Below are positions 33,560-42,069 of a stretch of DNA of 64,000 nt, one piece after another. The position numbers were made by a program, and so were the translations under genes. Below the pieces are notes generated by a model. It searched no databases and was not told where the DNA came from. It saw nothing but the letters and a program-made list of their open reading frames with translations. The DNA comes from Streptomyces sp. JH14 (GTDB lineage: Bacteria; Actinomycetota; Actinomycetes; Streptomycetales; Streptomycetaceae): contig NZ_JAJNEL010000001.1 of assembly GCF_029428675.1 (NCBI RefSeq), positions 310,001 through 374,000 on the forward strand, in the 5' to 3' direction. Each line of letters opens with the position of its first letter. Position 1 is the first letter of the stretch.

Positions 33560-34648
33560 ATGACCGACGTACTGCTCACTGTGGGGACTCGTAAGGGACT
33601 TTTCATCGGCCGCAGGCGTGATGGCGCCTGGGAGTTCGGCGACCCGCACTTCAACGCACAGGCGATCTACTCGATCGCCATCGACAGCCGCGGGACAGTC
33701 CCCCGGCTCCTGGTCGGCGGGGACAGTGCGCACTGGGGGCCATCGGTCTTCCACTCCGACGACCTGGGCGCGACATGGGTCGAGCCGAAACAACCTGCGG
33801 TGAAGTTCCCGCAGTTCACCGGCGCCTCGCTGGAGCGGGTCTGGCAGCTGCATCCGGCCGGGGCGGAGGCCCCCGATGTCGTGTACGCGGGGACGGAGCC
33901 GGCCGCACTGTTCCGTTCGGAGGACCGCGGGGAGTCGTTCGAGCTGGTACGGCCTCTGTGGGAGCACCCGACGCGCTCGAAGTGGGTGCCGGGCGGGGGC
34001 GGCGAGGGACTCCACACGATCCTGACCGACCCGAGGGATGCCCGGGCCGTGACCGTCGCGGTCTCCACGGCCGGAGTGTTCCGCACCAAGGACGGCGGTG
34101 CGAGCTGGGACCCGTCGAACAAGGGGGTATCGGCGGTCTTCCTGCCTGATCCGAATCCGGAGTTCGGCCAGTGCGTCCACAAGGTCGCCCGGGACGCCGC
34201 CGATCCGGACCGTCTCTATCTGCAGAACCACTGGGGTGTGTTCCGCAGCGACGACTCCGGGGACAACTGGACGGACATCGGCCAGGGGCTGCCGTCCGAC
34301 TTCGGATTCGCCGCGGCCACCCATCCGCGCCGGGCGGGGACGGCGTACGTCTTCCCGATCAATGCCGACGCCGACCGCGTCCCCGCCGAGCACCGCTGCC
34401 GGGTGTTCCGCACGAATGACGCCGGCCGGACCTGGGAGCCGCTGTCGGCGGGACTGCCGGAGGAGATGCACTACGGCACGGTGCTGCGCGACGCGCTCTG
34501 CACCGACGACGCCGATCCGGCTGGGGTCTACTTCGGCAATCGCAACGGCGAGGTGTACGCGAGCGGGGACGACGGGGACAGCTGGGAGCAGTTGGCCTCG
34601 CATCTGCCGGATGTGCTCTGTGTCCGGGCGGCGACCATCGGCGGTTGA
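33560..34648 (+). CDS. WD40/BNR-type beta-propeller protein (exo-alpha-sialidase-like fold)
   Basis: 362 aa from the ATG at 33560 (GGGAGG 8 nt upstream); the upstream ATG/GTG codons in frame lack a ribosome site. Repeated Asp-box-like motifs S-x-D-x-G-x-x-W are visible: HSDDLGATW, RSEDRGESF, RTKDGGASW, RSDDSGDNW, RTNDAGRTW and ASGDDGDSW. These mark a six- or seven-bladed propeller. No signal peptide, so cytosolic. The sialidase catalytic Arg triad cannot be assigned, and similar Streptomyces proteins have no known activity. Stands alone. Confidence 0.85.
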   Translation: MTDVLLTVGTRKGLFIGRRRDGAWEFGDPHFNAQAIYSIAIDSRGTVPRLLVGGDSAHWGPSVFHSDDLGATWVEPKQPAVKFPQFTGASLERVWQLHPAGAEAPDVVYAGTEPAALFRSEDRGESFELVRPLWEHPTRSKWVPGGGGEGLHTILTDPRDARAVTVAVSTAGVFRTKDGGASWDPSNKGVSAVFLPDPNPEFGQCVHKVARDAADPDRLYLQNHWGVFRSDDSGDNWTDIGQGLPSDFGFAAATHPRRAGTAYVFPINADADRVPAEHRCRVFRTNDAGRTWEPLSAGLPEEMHYGTVLRDALCTDDADPAGVYFGNRNGEVYASGDDGDSWEQLASHLPDVLCVRAATIGG

Positions 34649-34774
34649 TCTCCGCGGTCGTGTGAGCGGGCCGTGGCCGGGGCGTCGGCGCGACGTGGTG
34701 CGGGCGGCGCTGCCGGCGGCGGTGGCGCATCCGGGGTCGTCGACAGCGGTGCCGGTGCAAAGCGACGGGCGCCG

Positions 34775-35248
34775 TCAGTCGGTGGGCTCCGCGGTCCAGG
34801 CGACGGCCGGAGGAACGACCCGCGAGCACAGGGGTGCGCCGCACGCGTCGGTCAGGCCGAGGCGTCCGACCAGCAGGCCGCCGCGTGCGGCGGCGTCGAG
34901 CACCTCGGAGGGGACCGCGTCGAGCATGAGCTTGGCGCGGCGGAACATCGTGAAGGCGCCCGACGCGTCGACCGTGCCCCACGACAGGTAGATGAACCGG
35001 CCCCCCGGACGGCCCTGGACGTACGGGCCTTTCACATCGGTCCCGGTCGGCGAGGCAACCGTGGCGCACTCCAGGGTCCAGGTTGCGGACGCGGCATCGC
35101 CCGGCTGGGGATCGAGAAGTTCCGCCCGGCGGTCGCGGCGTTGCACGGCGACATGGATGTTGCCGTAGGTGGAGACGTCGCCGTCGGGCGCCACGGACGG
35201 GCGGCAGGTGAGGCCGGGCAGGTCGACGGCGTCGATACGGATACGCAT
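34775..35248 (-). CDS. DUF5990 family protein
   Basis: 157 aa. Starts MRIRIDAVDLPGLTC and contains IHVAVQRRDRRAELLDPQPG, ATWTLECA, GPYVQGRPGGRFIYLSWG and FRRAKLML, the pattern I associate with DUF5990, a widespread actinobacterial family of unknown function. The ATG at 35248 is preferred (GGGG about 9 nt upstream), though an in-frame ATG at 35269 would add seven residues. Single gene, convergent with the propeller gene. Confidence 0.78.
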   Translation of the reverse strand: MRIRIDAVDLPGLTCRPSVAPDGDVSTYGNIHVAVQRRDRRAELLDPQPGDAASATWTLECATVASPTGTDVKGPYVQGRPGGRFIYLSWGTVDASGAFTMFRRAKLMLDAVPSEVLDAAARGGLLVGRLGLTDACGAPLCSRVVPPAVAWTAEPTD

Positions 35249-35464
35249 ACCGGTCAGCACCCCTGTCATCGTTCGCGTCGCTGCGTCACGGTCTGCGCCG
35301 CTCCAGAAACTCGTGCTCGACCGTACGAGCTCGACCGTACAAGGCCGACTGGTCCCGACGAGGGCATCCCCACGTGACCACGCAACATCTCGTGGCCGGC
35401 CACGGTCCTGACACGTACCGGTGCTCGGTCTGCGCAGATGCCGACCGAGCAGGCGGACCGTGGC

Positions 35465-35630
35465 CAAGGGCTGTCGCGTCATCCCTGGTGGGCGCACGAC
35501 GACAGCTGCGGCACCTCGCCGCATGCCCGAACCACCCACATACGCCCGGTATGAGGTTTTTTCTCCGCTGTGCGATGCACCACATCTGACGCCGCGCGCT
35601 GAACCACCGGGGATGACGGGACAGCCCTTA
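35465..35630. mobile_element. MITE copy B (inverted relative to copy A)
   Basis: About 166 bp, beginning CAAGGGCTGTCGCGTCATCC and ending GGATGACGGGACAGCCCTTA. It aligns end to end with the reverse complement of the element at 15642-15806, sharing the interior CGACGACAGCTGCGGCACCT and GACGCCGCGCGCTGA. It has more mismatches between its own arms, so it is the older copy. It lies about 40 bp upstream of the VOC gene and could contribute promoter sequence. Confidence 0.8.
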
Positions 35631-35670
35631 GTGTGCAGTTGCTGACAGAACGTCATGAAAGGATCACGCT

Positions 35671-36087
35671 GTGGCCTCTCGACTCAACCCGTACATCAGC
35701 TTCGCCGGTGACGCCAGGCAAGCCATCGACTTCTACCAGGGCGTCTTCGGCGGCACCTTGAACGTCCACACATTTGGCCAGTTCGGATCCGAGGCGCCTC
35801 CCGGGTACGCCGACAAGGTCATGCACGGCATGCTGGAGACCCCGAGTGGCTTCACCCTCATGTGCGCAGACAACCCGCCGGGCATGGAGCACAAGCCGGG
35901 CGACAACTTCGCCGTGAGCCTGAGCGGCGACGACGCCGACGAGTTGCGCGGCTACTGGGAGAAGCTGTCCGCCGGCGGCAATGTGTCGGTGCCGCTGGAG
36001 AAGCAGATGTGGGGCGACGTGTTCGGCATGTGTACCGACAAGTTCGGCATCGGCTGGATGGTCAACATCAGCGAGGCCGGGGCCTGA
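35671..36087 (+). CDS. VOC-family (PhnB-like) protein
   Basis: 138 aa, GTG start with GAAAGGA 6 nt upstream. The glyoxalase/bleomycin-resistance fold is of the PhnB type: NPYISFAGDARQAIDFYQGV, HGMLETPSGFTLMCAD, GDDADELRGYWEKLSAGG and FGMCTDKFGIGWMV. Such small cytosolic dimers bind a metal, but the substrate is generally unknown. Monocistronic. Confidence 0.88.
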   Translation: MASRLNPYISFAGDARQAIDFYQGVFGGTLNVHTFGQFGSEAPPGYADKVMHGMLETPSGFTLMCADNPPGMEHKPGDNFAVSLSGDDADELRGYWEKLSAGGNVSVPLEKQMWGDVFGMCTDKFGIGWMVNISEAGA

Positions 36088-36515
36088 CACGACCCGGCAC
36101 CGTATCCCGAGGGGCCGCGGCACAGCGCCGTGGCCCATCGGGTGCGGCGGCGCTGCACGCGGACTGCTGTGTGCTGCAGGCGACTGCTCAGGGGACGCCA
36201 CGGTCGGGATGTGACGGGACGCAACCGTCGGCGTCGCCGGAGTCCGCCGACGCCGCTCGGTCCCTCCACCGTAGAGAAGAAGGCACCTCGAAGGCTCAGC
36301 CTTTCGGTCACGGTCGACCGGCCGAAAGTACGAGGTGTACTCGTCCCGCCCCCATCCACACGTACGTCAGGCCTACGCACTCCTGGGACGGGCAGGACGA
36401 AACGCGCTTCCGTGATCCCGTCCGGGAAAGCCACCCGGACGATCTCCCCGTGCGATGTCTCCGCAGGGTGCCCGGCCGGACCCTCGTGCCGCCTCCGGCA
36501 CTTCTCCCGCCCCGC
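36088..36515. other. Gene-free stretch with hairpin
   Basis: 428 bp between a rightward VOC gene and a leftward dipeptidase gene. CTTTCGG (36301-36307) pairs with CCGAAAG (36322-36328) around the inner palindrome CGGTCGACCG, a plausible terminator. AGTAC-GAGGT-GTACT follows at 36327-36341. No protein family recognised on either strand. Confidence 0.5.
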
Positions 36516-37589
36516 TCAGCCCCAGATGCGCTCGGCGTAGTCGGCGAAGTTGCGTCCGAGGATCTTCTCGATCCGCTCGGAGCCGTAGCCCCGCTTCTCC
36601 AGCAGCCGTATCAGCTCGCGGAACTGCTCCACGCCGCGCAGGTCGACCACGAAGGGGTACGTGTCGGCGCGCTCACCGGCGGCGCCGACGCCGGCGGCCT
36701 GTCGCCGGGCGACGTGCTCGGCGAGCCGGGCCCGGTAGGCGTCCAGGTCGTCTATGCCGGTCACCGGTCCGTCGGTGCCGATGCCGACGGCGTCCTCGCC
36801 GCAGACGTTCACCGCATGGTCGATGTGCGCAACCACGTCGGCGGCGGTGGCGTGGCCGGTGGGGTTGAGGAACGGCATGAAGTAGATGCCGACGAAGCCG
36901 CCGCGCGAGGCGACCAGCCGGAGCTCTTCGTCCGTCTTGTTGCGCGGCAGGTCCGTGAGAGCACGGCACCCCGTGTGATTGATCGACACCGGTCGGGTGG
37001 AGATCCGGGCCGCCTCCAGGCACGTGTTCTCGCCGCTGTGCGACAGGTCGACCATCATCCGGCTCTCGTTGACGGCCTCGACCACCTCGCGGCCGAACGG
37101 GGTCAGGCCGCGGTTCTCCGTGGCCATGGATCCGTCGCCCAGGTGGTTGGTCTGGTTGTACGTCAACTGGAAGACGCGGACGCCGAGTTCCTGGAAGGTG
37201 TCGATCCGGCTGAGGTCGTCGCCGACGGCGACGCCGTTCTGGAAGCCGTAGATCACTCCGATCCGGCCCTCGGTCCTGGCGCGGTACAGGTCGGCGGCGG
37301 TACGGACCCCCATCAGGTCGTCGGAGTTGGCGCGGATCAGGCCGTCCCAGACCTCGATCTCGTGCAGGGTGTGCTCATAGGGCGGCAGGTCACCCATCAC
37401 ATACCCGAGGGTGATGTTGACGGCGGTCACCCCGGAGGCACGGGCGTCGGTCAGTGCACGGGCATCGATCGCCAACTCATCGATGGACTGGATGAGTTGA
37501 CCGGCACCCTCGGCCGCTTCCGGGGCATTGGGATTCTCCAGGCCGCCCAGGGCGTTGATGATGAGCATGTCGCGGGGTGCGGCGGTCAT
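36516..37589 (-). CDS. Peptidase M19 (renal-dipeptidase-like) protein lacking canonical metal ligands
   Basis: 357 aa, cytosolic. The M19 fold is clear from GLTPFGREVVEAVNES, MMVDLSHSGENT (metal His of the second half), SINHTGCRALTDLPRN (second His) and DAVGIGTDGPV. The N-terminal H-x-D metal motif is replaced by IINALGGLEN (residues 10-19), and the bridging Glu of the usual E-G-G segment by Gln in YGFQNGV. It may therefore bind one metal, or none, and act on something other than dipeptides. Its ATG overlaps the upstream amidohydrolase stop (ATGA), so the two are translated together. Confidence 0.82.
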   Translation of the reverse strand: MTAAPRDMLIINALGGLENPNAPEAAEGAGQLIQSIDELAIDARALTDARASGVTAVNITLGYVMGDLPPYEHTLHEIEVWDGLIRANSDDLMGVRTAADLYRARTEGRIGVIYGFQNGVAVGDDLSRIDTFQELGVRVFQLTYNQTNHLGDGSMATENRGLTPFGREVVEAVNESRMMVDLSHSGENTCLEAARISTRPVSINHTGCRALTDLPRNKTDEELRLVASRGGFVGIYFMPFLNPTGHATAADVVAHIDHAVNVCGEDAVGIGTDGPVTGIDDLDAYRARLAEHVARRQAAGVGAAGERADTYPFVVDLRGVEQFRELIRLLEKRGYGSERIEKILGRNFADYAERIWG

Positions 37590-38932
37590 CGGCCCGTCCG
37601 TCCTTCCGGGGAGTCCTGCGTGTCATCCTGCGGCGTGAAGCCGGCGCGGTTCAGGCGCAGTCCGCGCTTGACCACGCAGGAGATGCTGCGAAGGTTCCGG
37701 ATGTCGGCCAGCGGGTCCTGCCGCAGCACCACGAAGTTGGCGAGCTTGCCCTCGGCGACGGTGCCCATGACGTCCTCGGCCCCCATGCTGAGCGCGCCGA
37801 CCAGGGTGGCCGAGCGAATGGCCTGCACGGCGGGGATGCCGCAGCGCTCGACCAGGAACACCAGCTCGTCATGGAGCGAGGGGTACGGCTGCGCGGGCTC
37901 GGTCTCGTAGTCGGTGCCGGCCGAGATCTCGACGCCGGCCCGGAACGCCTGGCCGGTGAGCGCGGCCGACAGCTCGGCGTTCGCCCGGGCCTGCGCCTGC
38001 GCCTCTGGGGTGTCGGCGTCGTCGGCCAGCCGGTCCCACAGCGCGTTGGTGGCGTCCAGGACGGTGCCGCGCTCACGCATACGCGCGAACAGCCCGGCCA
38101 TCTCCCGGTCGTCGCCGGAGACGAAGCGGTCACGGTCCACCGGGGGCTTGTCCTTGTAGGTGGTCAGCGGACGGTCGGCGAACTCGTGGACGAGCAGGTG
38201 GACGTGGGAGACGGCGTCCACCCCTGCGTCCACCACCTCACCGGGCGAGGCGGGGAAGACGGCCGCGTGGGCCCACACGCCAAGGCCCTGCCGGTGTGCC
38301 TCGGCGGTGATCGCCGCAACGGTGGCGGCCGGCAGGTCGGCGTAGATCTTGACGGCGGTGGCGTGGGTGCCGCGCGCCAGGGCGATCGCCAGCGGCAGGT
38401 CGGTGGCGTCGGTGACGGCCTGCATCCACGGGACCTCACCGGGCACCGCCCCCTGCGAGACCTGCCAGGTGCGCGGGTCGTCGAAGAAGCCGGGTCCGGC
38501 GGTCAGCGCGGCGTAGTGGATGTCGGGTCCGGGGATCTCCCCGACCAGGGTGGCGCGGGCCAGGTCGGCGACCTGGCGCAGGTCGTCGGCCATATCGCGG
38601 ATCGCGGTCACTCCGCCGTAGACCTGGCGGCGCAGTGCGGCCTCGGCCACCGGGCGGTTCGGCGGGGTGGCGATGTGCTGATGCGAGTCGATCAGGCCGG
38701 GAACGACGAAATCCCCCTGGAGGTCGACGATCTGCGCATCGGCGAGGAGCGCGGCGGGTATCTCGCCGTCCGGCGCGACCGCCCGGATGTGCGCGCCGTC
38801 CACGACGACCGAGGTGGACGGGCGGGCGGGGCCGCCGGTGCCGTCGATCAGGGTCGCGCCCCGGTACAGCACCACGGTGCCCTCCGCCGGGGCGGCGAAG
38901 GGGACCGGAGCGCCGACATCCTCGTGAGCCAT
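37586..38932 (-). CDS. Amidohydrolase family protein (imidazolonepropionase/prolidase-like)
   Basis: 448 aa. The first metal motif is VPGLIDSHQHI (residues about 75-85), the carbamylated-Lys equivalent KIYADLP, then AHAAV and SHVHLL histidines, and the final Asp in SAGTDYETEP. The C-terminal strand has ADIRNLRSISCVVKRG, as in dihydroorotase/prolidase-type hydrolases. It would hydrolyse a cyclic or peptide amide bond in the cytosol. GGAGAGG lies 8 nt before the ATG at 38932. First gene of a two-gene leftward operon with the M19-like protein, divergent from IclR. Confidence 0.88.
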   Translation of the reverse strand: MAHEDVGAPVPFAAPAEGTVVLYRGATLIDGTGGPARPSTSVVVDGAHIRAVAPDGEIPAALLADAQIVDLQGDFVVPGLIDSHQHIATPPNRPVAEAALRRQVYGGVTAIRDMADDLRQVADLARATLVGEIPGPDIHYAALTAGPGFFDDPRTWQVSQGAVPGEVPWMQAVTDATDLPLAIALARGTHATAVKIYADLPAATVAAITAEAHRQGLGVWAHAAVFPASPGEVVDAGVDAVSHVHLLVHEFADRPLTTYKDKPPVDRDRFVSGDDREMAGLFARMRERGTVLDATNALWDRLADDADTPEAQAQARANAELSAALTGQAFRAGVEISAGTDYETEPAQPYPSLHDELVFLVERCGIPAVQAIRSATLVGALSMGAEDVMGTVAEGKLANFVVLRQDPLADIRNLRSISCVVKRGLRLNRAGFTPQDDTQDSPEGRTGR

Positions 38933-38968
38933 CGGTTACGCCTCTCCGTCGTTGCGTGAGCTGAGGAG

Positions 38969-38983
38969 TTACAACTGTTGTAA
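38969..38983. promoter_or_regulatory. Perfect palindrome TTACAACTGTTGTAA in divergent IclR promoter
   Basis: Exact 7-bp arms around a central T, 37 bp upstream of the amidohydrolase ATG and about 75 bp upstream of the IclR start. It is in the only AT-rich part of the gap. The likely target is the adjacent IclR protein. Confidence 0.7.
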
Positions 38984-39057
38984 TAGTGGTTACGCCAGTT
39001 GGAACGTACGCTACCGTCCTGGGTATGCCGACGAGAAGAGGAGAGGGGTGGTCGGGA

Positions 39058-39861
39058 GTGCCGAGGTCCTCCAGTTCGGCCGTCGACAAGGCACTTGACC
39101 TCGTGGAGGCGGTCTCACGCTCCGACCGTCCGCTGCGGCTGAGCGAGATCGCCGAGATCGTCGGACTGCATCGTCCGACCGCCTACCGCGTGCTCGCCGA
39201 CCTCGTCCGGCGCGGCTGGGTGCTGCGCACCGGCGATCACTATCTGCCCGGTGCGGCCGTGCTGCGGCTGTCGCGCACGGCATCCGCCCACTCGCTTGCC
39301 GCGCTGTCCCGTCCGGCCATGGAGGTGCTGGCGGCGCGCACCGGGATGATGGTCAACCTCCAGGTGCTGGAGCACGACCGCTCACGGGTGGTGGACGCAG
39401 TCCGCCCCTCCCGGCTGGAGATGATCAGCCTGCTCAGTGACGAGGCCCTGCCCGTGCACCGTTTCGCCGGTCCGCTGGCACTGGTCGCCGCGCTGCCTCC
39501 GGAGGCCCGCGGCCCCTACCTGCGGCCCGCCGAGGACGACGGCCACCCGATGACCGGGCCGCACGGCCTGCTCGCCGACCTGGCGCGGGTGGAGCGGACA
39601 GGCTTCGCGGTGGAGCGCGGACGCAGCGAAGCGCTGGTTGCCTCGGTCAGCCGCGCGGTCGTAGCCGAGCGGGGACAGCCACTGTGCGCACTGACGGTGG
39701 TCGGACCAGCCGCCGAATTCCAGGAGCCCCTGCTGACCGAGTTGCGCAACGCCCTGCTTGTCGCCACGGCCGACCTGGCCGAGGCGCTGGGGGTGGCGGC
39801 CGGGCCGGCCGGTTCCGTGCCCGCCGACTCTGCCGACGCGCGGGCGGAGCAGCTGCGTTGA
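39058..39861 (+). CDS. IclR-family transcriptional regulator
   Basis: 267 aa from the GTG at 39058 (GAGGGG 9 nt upstream); an in-frame ATG at 39025 has no ribosome site but cannot be excluded. The winged HTH LRLSEIAEIVGLHRPTAYRVLADL lies at residues about 28-51, and the effector domain has ARTGMMVNLQVLEHDR, FAGPLALVAALPPEARGPY and LCALTVVGPAAEF. Such proteins sense small acids or amines and control the adjacent catabolic operon. Its TGA overlaps the TTG start of the next gene. Confidence 0.88.
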   Translation: MPRSSSSAVDKALDLVEAVSRSDRPLRLSEIAEIVGLHRPTAYRVLADLVRRGWVLRTGDHYLPGAAVLRLSRTASAHSLAALSRPAMEVLAARTGMMVNLQVLEHDRSRVVDAVRPSRLEMISLLSDEALPVHRFAGPLALVAALPPEARGPYLRPAEDDGHPMTGPHGLLADLARVERTGFAVERGRSEALVASVSRAVVAERGQPLCALTVVGPAAEFQEPLLTELRNALLVATADLAEALGVAAGPAGSVPADSADARAEQLR

Positions 39862-40802
39862 GCGGGGTGCTGGTACTGGACGCGGCGCAGACCCGCGCCT
39901 CCCTCGACCCGGACCGACTGGCCGAGGCTCTCACCGTCGCCCTGGTCGCGATCGCTCGCGGTACGGTCTCCGCCCCTCCGCGGGTCGCCGCGCAGGCTCC
40001 GGCCGGGTTGCTCGGGGTGATGCCCGCCCATGTCCCCGGCCTCGGCCTCGCCGCCAAGCTGGTCTCCGTGTTCGCCGACCCGGCGCACACCGGCCGCAGT
40101 TCCCATCGGGGAGTCGTCGCCCTGTTCGACGAGCAGGACGGCCGGCCCCTGGCCCTGATGGACGCGGAGTCCATCACCGCCGTGCGCACCGCCGCCACTG
40201 CGACACTGGCCATGCGGGCGCTCGCACCGCCGGGGGCGGCCCGGATCGCCGTGCTGGGCACGGGAGTTCAGGCCGCCGCACAGCTCGGCCTGCTCGCACG
40301 GCAGAACCCCGGGACCCCCGTGGTGGTCGGCGGCCGGGACCCCGGCCGGGCCAGGGCCCTCGCCGCCAGGCACCCGCAGGCCACCGCTGACAGCATCGAG
40401 GGCGCGGTGCGCGGCTCGGACGTCGTGCTCTGCTGCACCGGCGCGCGCGAGCCCGTGCTGTGCCGCGCCTGGCTGGCCGAGGGCGCCCATGTCGGCTCGG
40501 TCGGCGGCTCCCACGGACCGGAGCTGGACCCGGAAACCGTCGGGGACGGATCGCTCTTCGTGGAGTGGACCGGCGCGGTCACTTCGCCACCGCCCGCCGG
40601 GGCGCACGAACTCCAGGACTGCCTGCCCGAGCGGGCCACGATGCTGGGCACGGTCCTCGACGGCAGCCACCCGGGCCGCCGCCACCCCGGGGAACTGACG
40701 GTCTTCAAGTCCACCGGCCACGCCGCACTGGACGTCGCCGCGGCCGCCGTGGTCCACGCGTCCGCCCGCGAGCGGCGCCTCGGCACACGCCTGGCGTTGT
40801 GA
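39858..40802 (+). CDS. Ornithine cyclodeaminase/mu-crystallin family protein, TTG start
   Basis: 314 aa. The TTG at 39858 overlaps the IclR stop as TTGA, with GGAG 8 nt upstream; upstream in-frame codons lie inside the regulator gene. The fold has a substrate domain (AAKLVSVFADPAHTG, GVVALFDEQDGRPLALMDA, ITAVRTAATATLAMRALAP) and a Rossmann domain (IAVLGTGVQAAAQLGLL). The family includes ornithine cyclodeaminase, alanine dehydrogenase and imine reductases, using NAD(P). Co-transcribed with IclR and divergent from an amidohydrolase and a dipeptidase-like gene, it may handle the amino or imino acid released by them. Confidence 0.88.
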   Translation: MSGVLVLDAAQTRASLDPDRLAEALTVALVAIARGTVSAPPRVAAQAPAGLLGVMPAHVPGLGLAAKLVSVFADPAHTGRSSHRGVVALFDEQDGRPLALMDAESITAVRTAATATLAMRALAPPGAARIAVLGTGVQAAAQLGLLARQNPGTPVVVGGRDPGRARALAARHPQATADSIEGAVRGSDVVLCCTGAREPVLCRAWLAEGAHVGSVGGSHGPELDPETVGDGSLFVEWTGAVTSPPPAGAHELQDCLPERATMLGTVLDGSHPGRRHPGELTVFKSTGHAALDVAAAAVVHASARERRLGTRLAL

Positions 40803-40936
40803 GAGCACGTCCTGCGCCGTGGGGCATGCCCCGTGGGTCCGGCGGACCATGCCGGGTCCAGGGGCCGCAGGGTGACAGGCCGACAGCTACCCCGATCCCC
40901 GGGTCAGGCCCTGACCTTGAGGAAGTCCCCTGACCC

Positions 40937-41170
40937 TTACGGCGCTTCGGGCTCGCCACCCGACTCCCGGGCTGAGGTTCGGTGCATTTTCCGGGCCCGC
41001 AGGCGCGGAAACAGGTACCAAACGGCCACCACGGCTGCTGCCGTCACCGCAGTGCGCCACCAGCCCTCGTAGATGTGCATGAGACTCGTGACGATGCACA
41101 TGATGACGGTGAACACAGCCCAGCTCACGAACCACCGAGCCGCCTCGACCGCTCGTCCCCGTTGTCCCAT
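40937..41170 (-). CDS. Small two-helix membrane protein
   Basis: 77 aa from the ATG at 41170. Two hydrophobic segments, WFVSWAVFTVIMCIVTSLMH (residues about 13-32) and TAVTAAAVVAVWYLF, are separated by a short loop. The tail is basic, then acidic. No family recognised. Convergent with the cyclodeaminase-like gene. Confidence 0.6.
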   Translation of the reverse strand: MGQRGRAVEAARWFVSWAVFTVIMCIVTSLMHIYEGWWRTAVTAAAVVAVWYLFPRLRARKMHRTSARESGGEPEAP

Positions 41171-41439
41171 GGCGCAAGCGTACGCACCAGGACGCTCACC
41201 GACCGGTCGTGCCCACCCGATGCCGAGCACACTCCCTACGCTGCCCGGCCCCTGCTTCGGAACAGCTGTCAAGGGCGATGCGGCCGACGATGGCGCCCGC
41301 GGTGCCGGTGAGCTGCTTCGGTGGAGGCCGGCCGGCGGGTGCATTGCGGGGCGGGCAGGACGTCGAGCTGCGCGAGGTCCCGTGGACTGAGCGGCGCTCG
41401 GGCGCCTCGGCGGCGCCTCGGCCGTCGCACTCCGGAGGT

Positions 41440-41473
41440 GTACGTTCGTACCCTCCGGAGTGTACGATCGTAC
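41440..41473. promoter_or_regulatory. Twin TetR-type operators GTACGWTCGTAC
   Basis: GTACGTTCGTAC (41440-41451) and the perfect palindrome GTACGATCGTAC (41462-41473) are spaced 22 bp start to start, the second ending 2 bp before the ATG. The first is embedded in a longer inverted repeat (CCGGAGG...CCTCCGG). The adjoining TetR regulator is the natural ligand. Confidence 0.75.
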
Positions 41474-41475
41474 GC

Positions 41476-42057
41476 ATGTCGACGGATTACTTTGCGGACG
41501 ACCCGCGCACCAACCTGGAACGCATGCTCGCCGGCGACCTCTACATCGCCGACGACCCCGAGATCGCCCGCAGGCAGCGGCGCGCCATGCAGCTCGCCGC
41601 CCGCTATCAGACCGCCTTCCCCGAGGACCCCGTCAAGGCCCGGGCGATCCTTGACGAATTGCTCGCCTCCACGGGCGAGGACATCGAGGTGCGGCCGCCG
41701 CTGTACGTCGACTACGGCAGCAACATCACCATCGGAGCCCGTACCTTCGTCAACTACAACCTGACCGCGCTGGACGTCGCCCGGATCACCATCGGCGAGG
41801 ACTGCCAGATCGGCCCCAACGTCCAGCTCCTCACCCCCACCCATCCGTTGGAGCCGCAGCCCCGACGCGACAAGCTGGAGGCCGCACTCCCCATCACCAT
41901 CGGGGACAACGTCTGGCTCGGTGGAGGCGTCATCGTCTGCCCCGGTGTGACCATCGGCGACAACAGCGTGATCGGCGCCGGCGCGGTGGTCACCAAGGAC
42001 ATCTCCGCGAACGTCGTCGCCGTCGGCAACCCCGCCCGCCCGATCCGCACCCTCTGA
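41476..42057 (+). CDS. Sugar O-acetyltransferase (maltose/galactoside acetyltransferase type)
   Basis: 193 aa, left-handed beta-helix acetyltransferase. The N-terminal Mac domain (RTNLERMLAGDLYIADDPEI) is followed by hexapeptide repeats (PPLYVDYGSNITIGARTF, NYNLTALDVARITIGEDCQI) and the C-terminal VWLGGGVIVCPGVTIGDNSV. It would transfer acetyl from acetyl-CoA to a sugar hydroxyl, often as detoxification of non-metabolised sugars. No Shine-Dalgarno fits between the operator and ATG, so the transcript is probably leaderless. It is followed after 12 bp by a TetR gene. Confidence 0.9.
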   Translation: MSTDYFADDPRTNLERMLAGDLYIADDPEIARRQRRAMQLAARYQTAFPEDPVKARAILDELLASTGEDIEVRPPLYVDYGSNITIGARTFVNYNLTALDVARITIGEDCQIGPNVQLLTPTHPLEPQPRRDKLEAALPITIGDNVWLGGGVIVCPGVTIGDNSVIGAGAVVTKDISANVVAVGNPARPIRTL

Positions 42058-42069
42058 GGCCCGTCACCG

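Noticed and set aside
36130..36540. Overlapping plus-strand frames after the VOC gene
   Set aside because: Arg/Pro/Ser-rich composition, no ribosome sites, no family resemblance; the region is better explained as a terminator and the 3' end of the converging genes.
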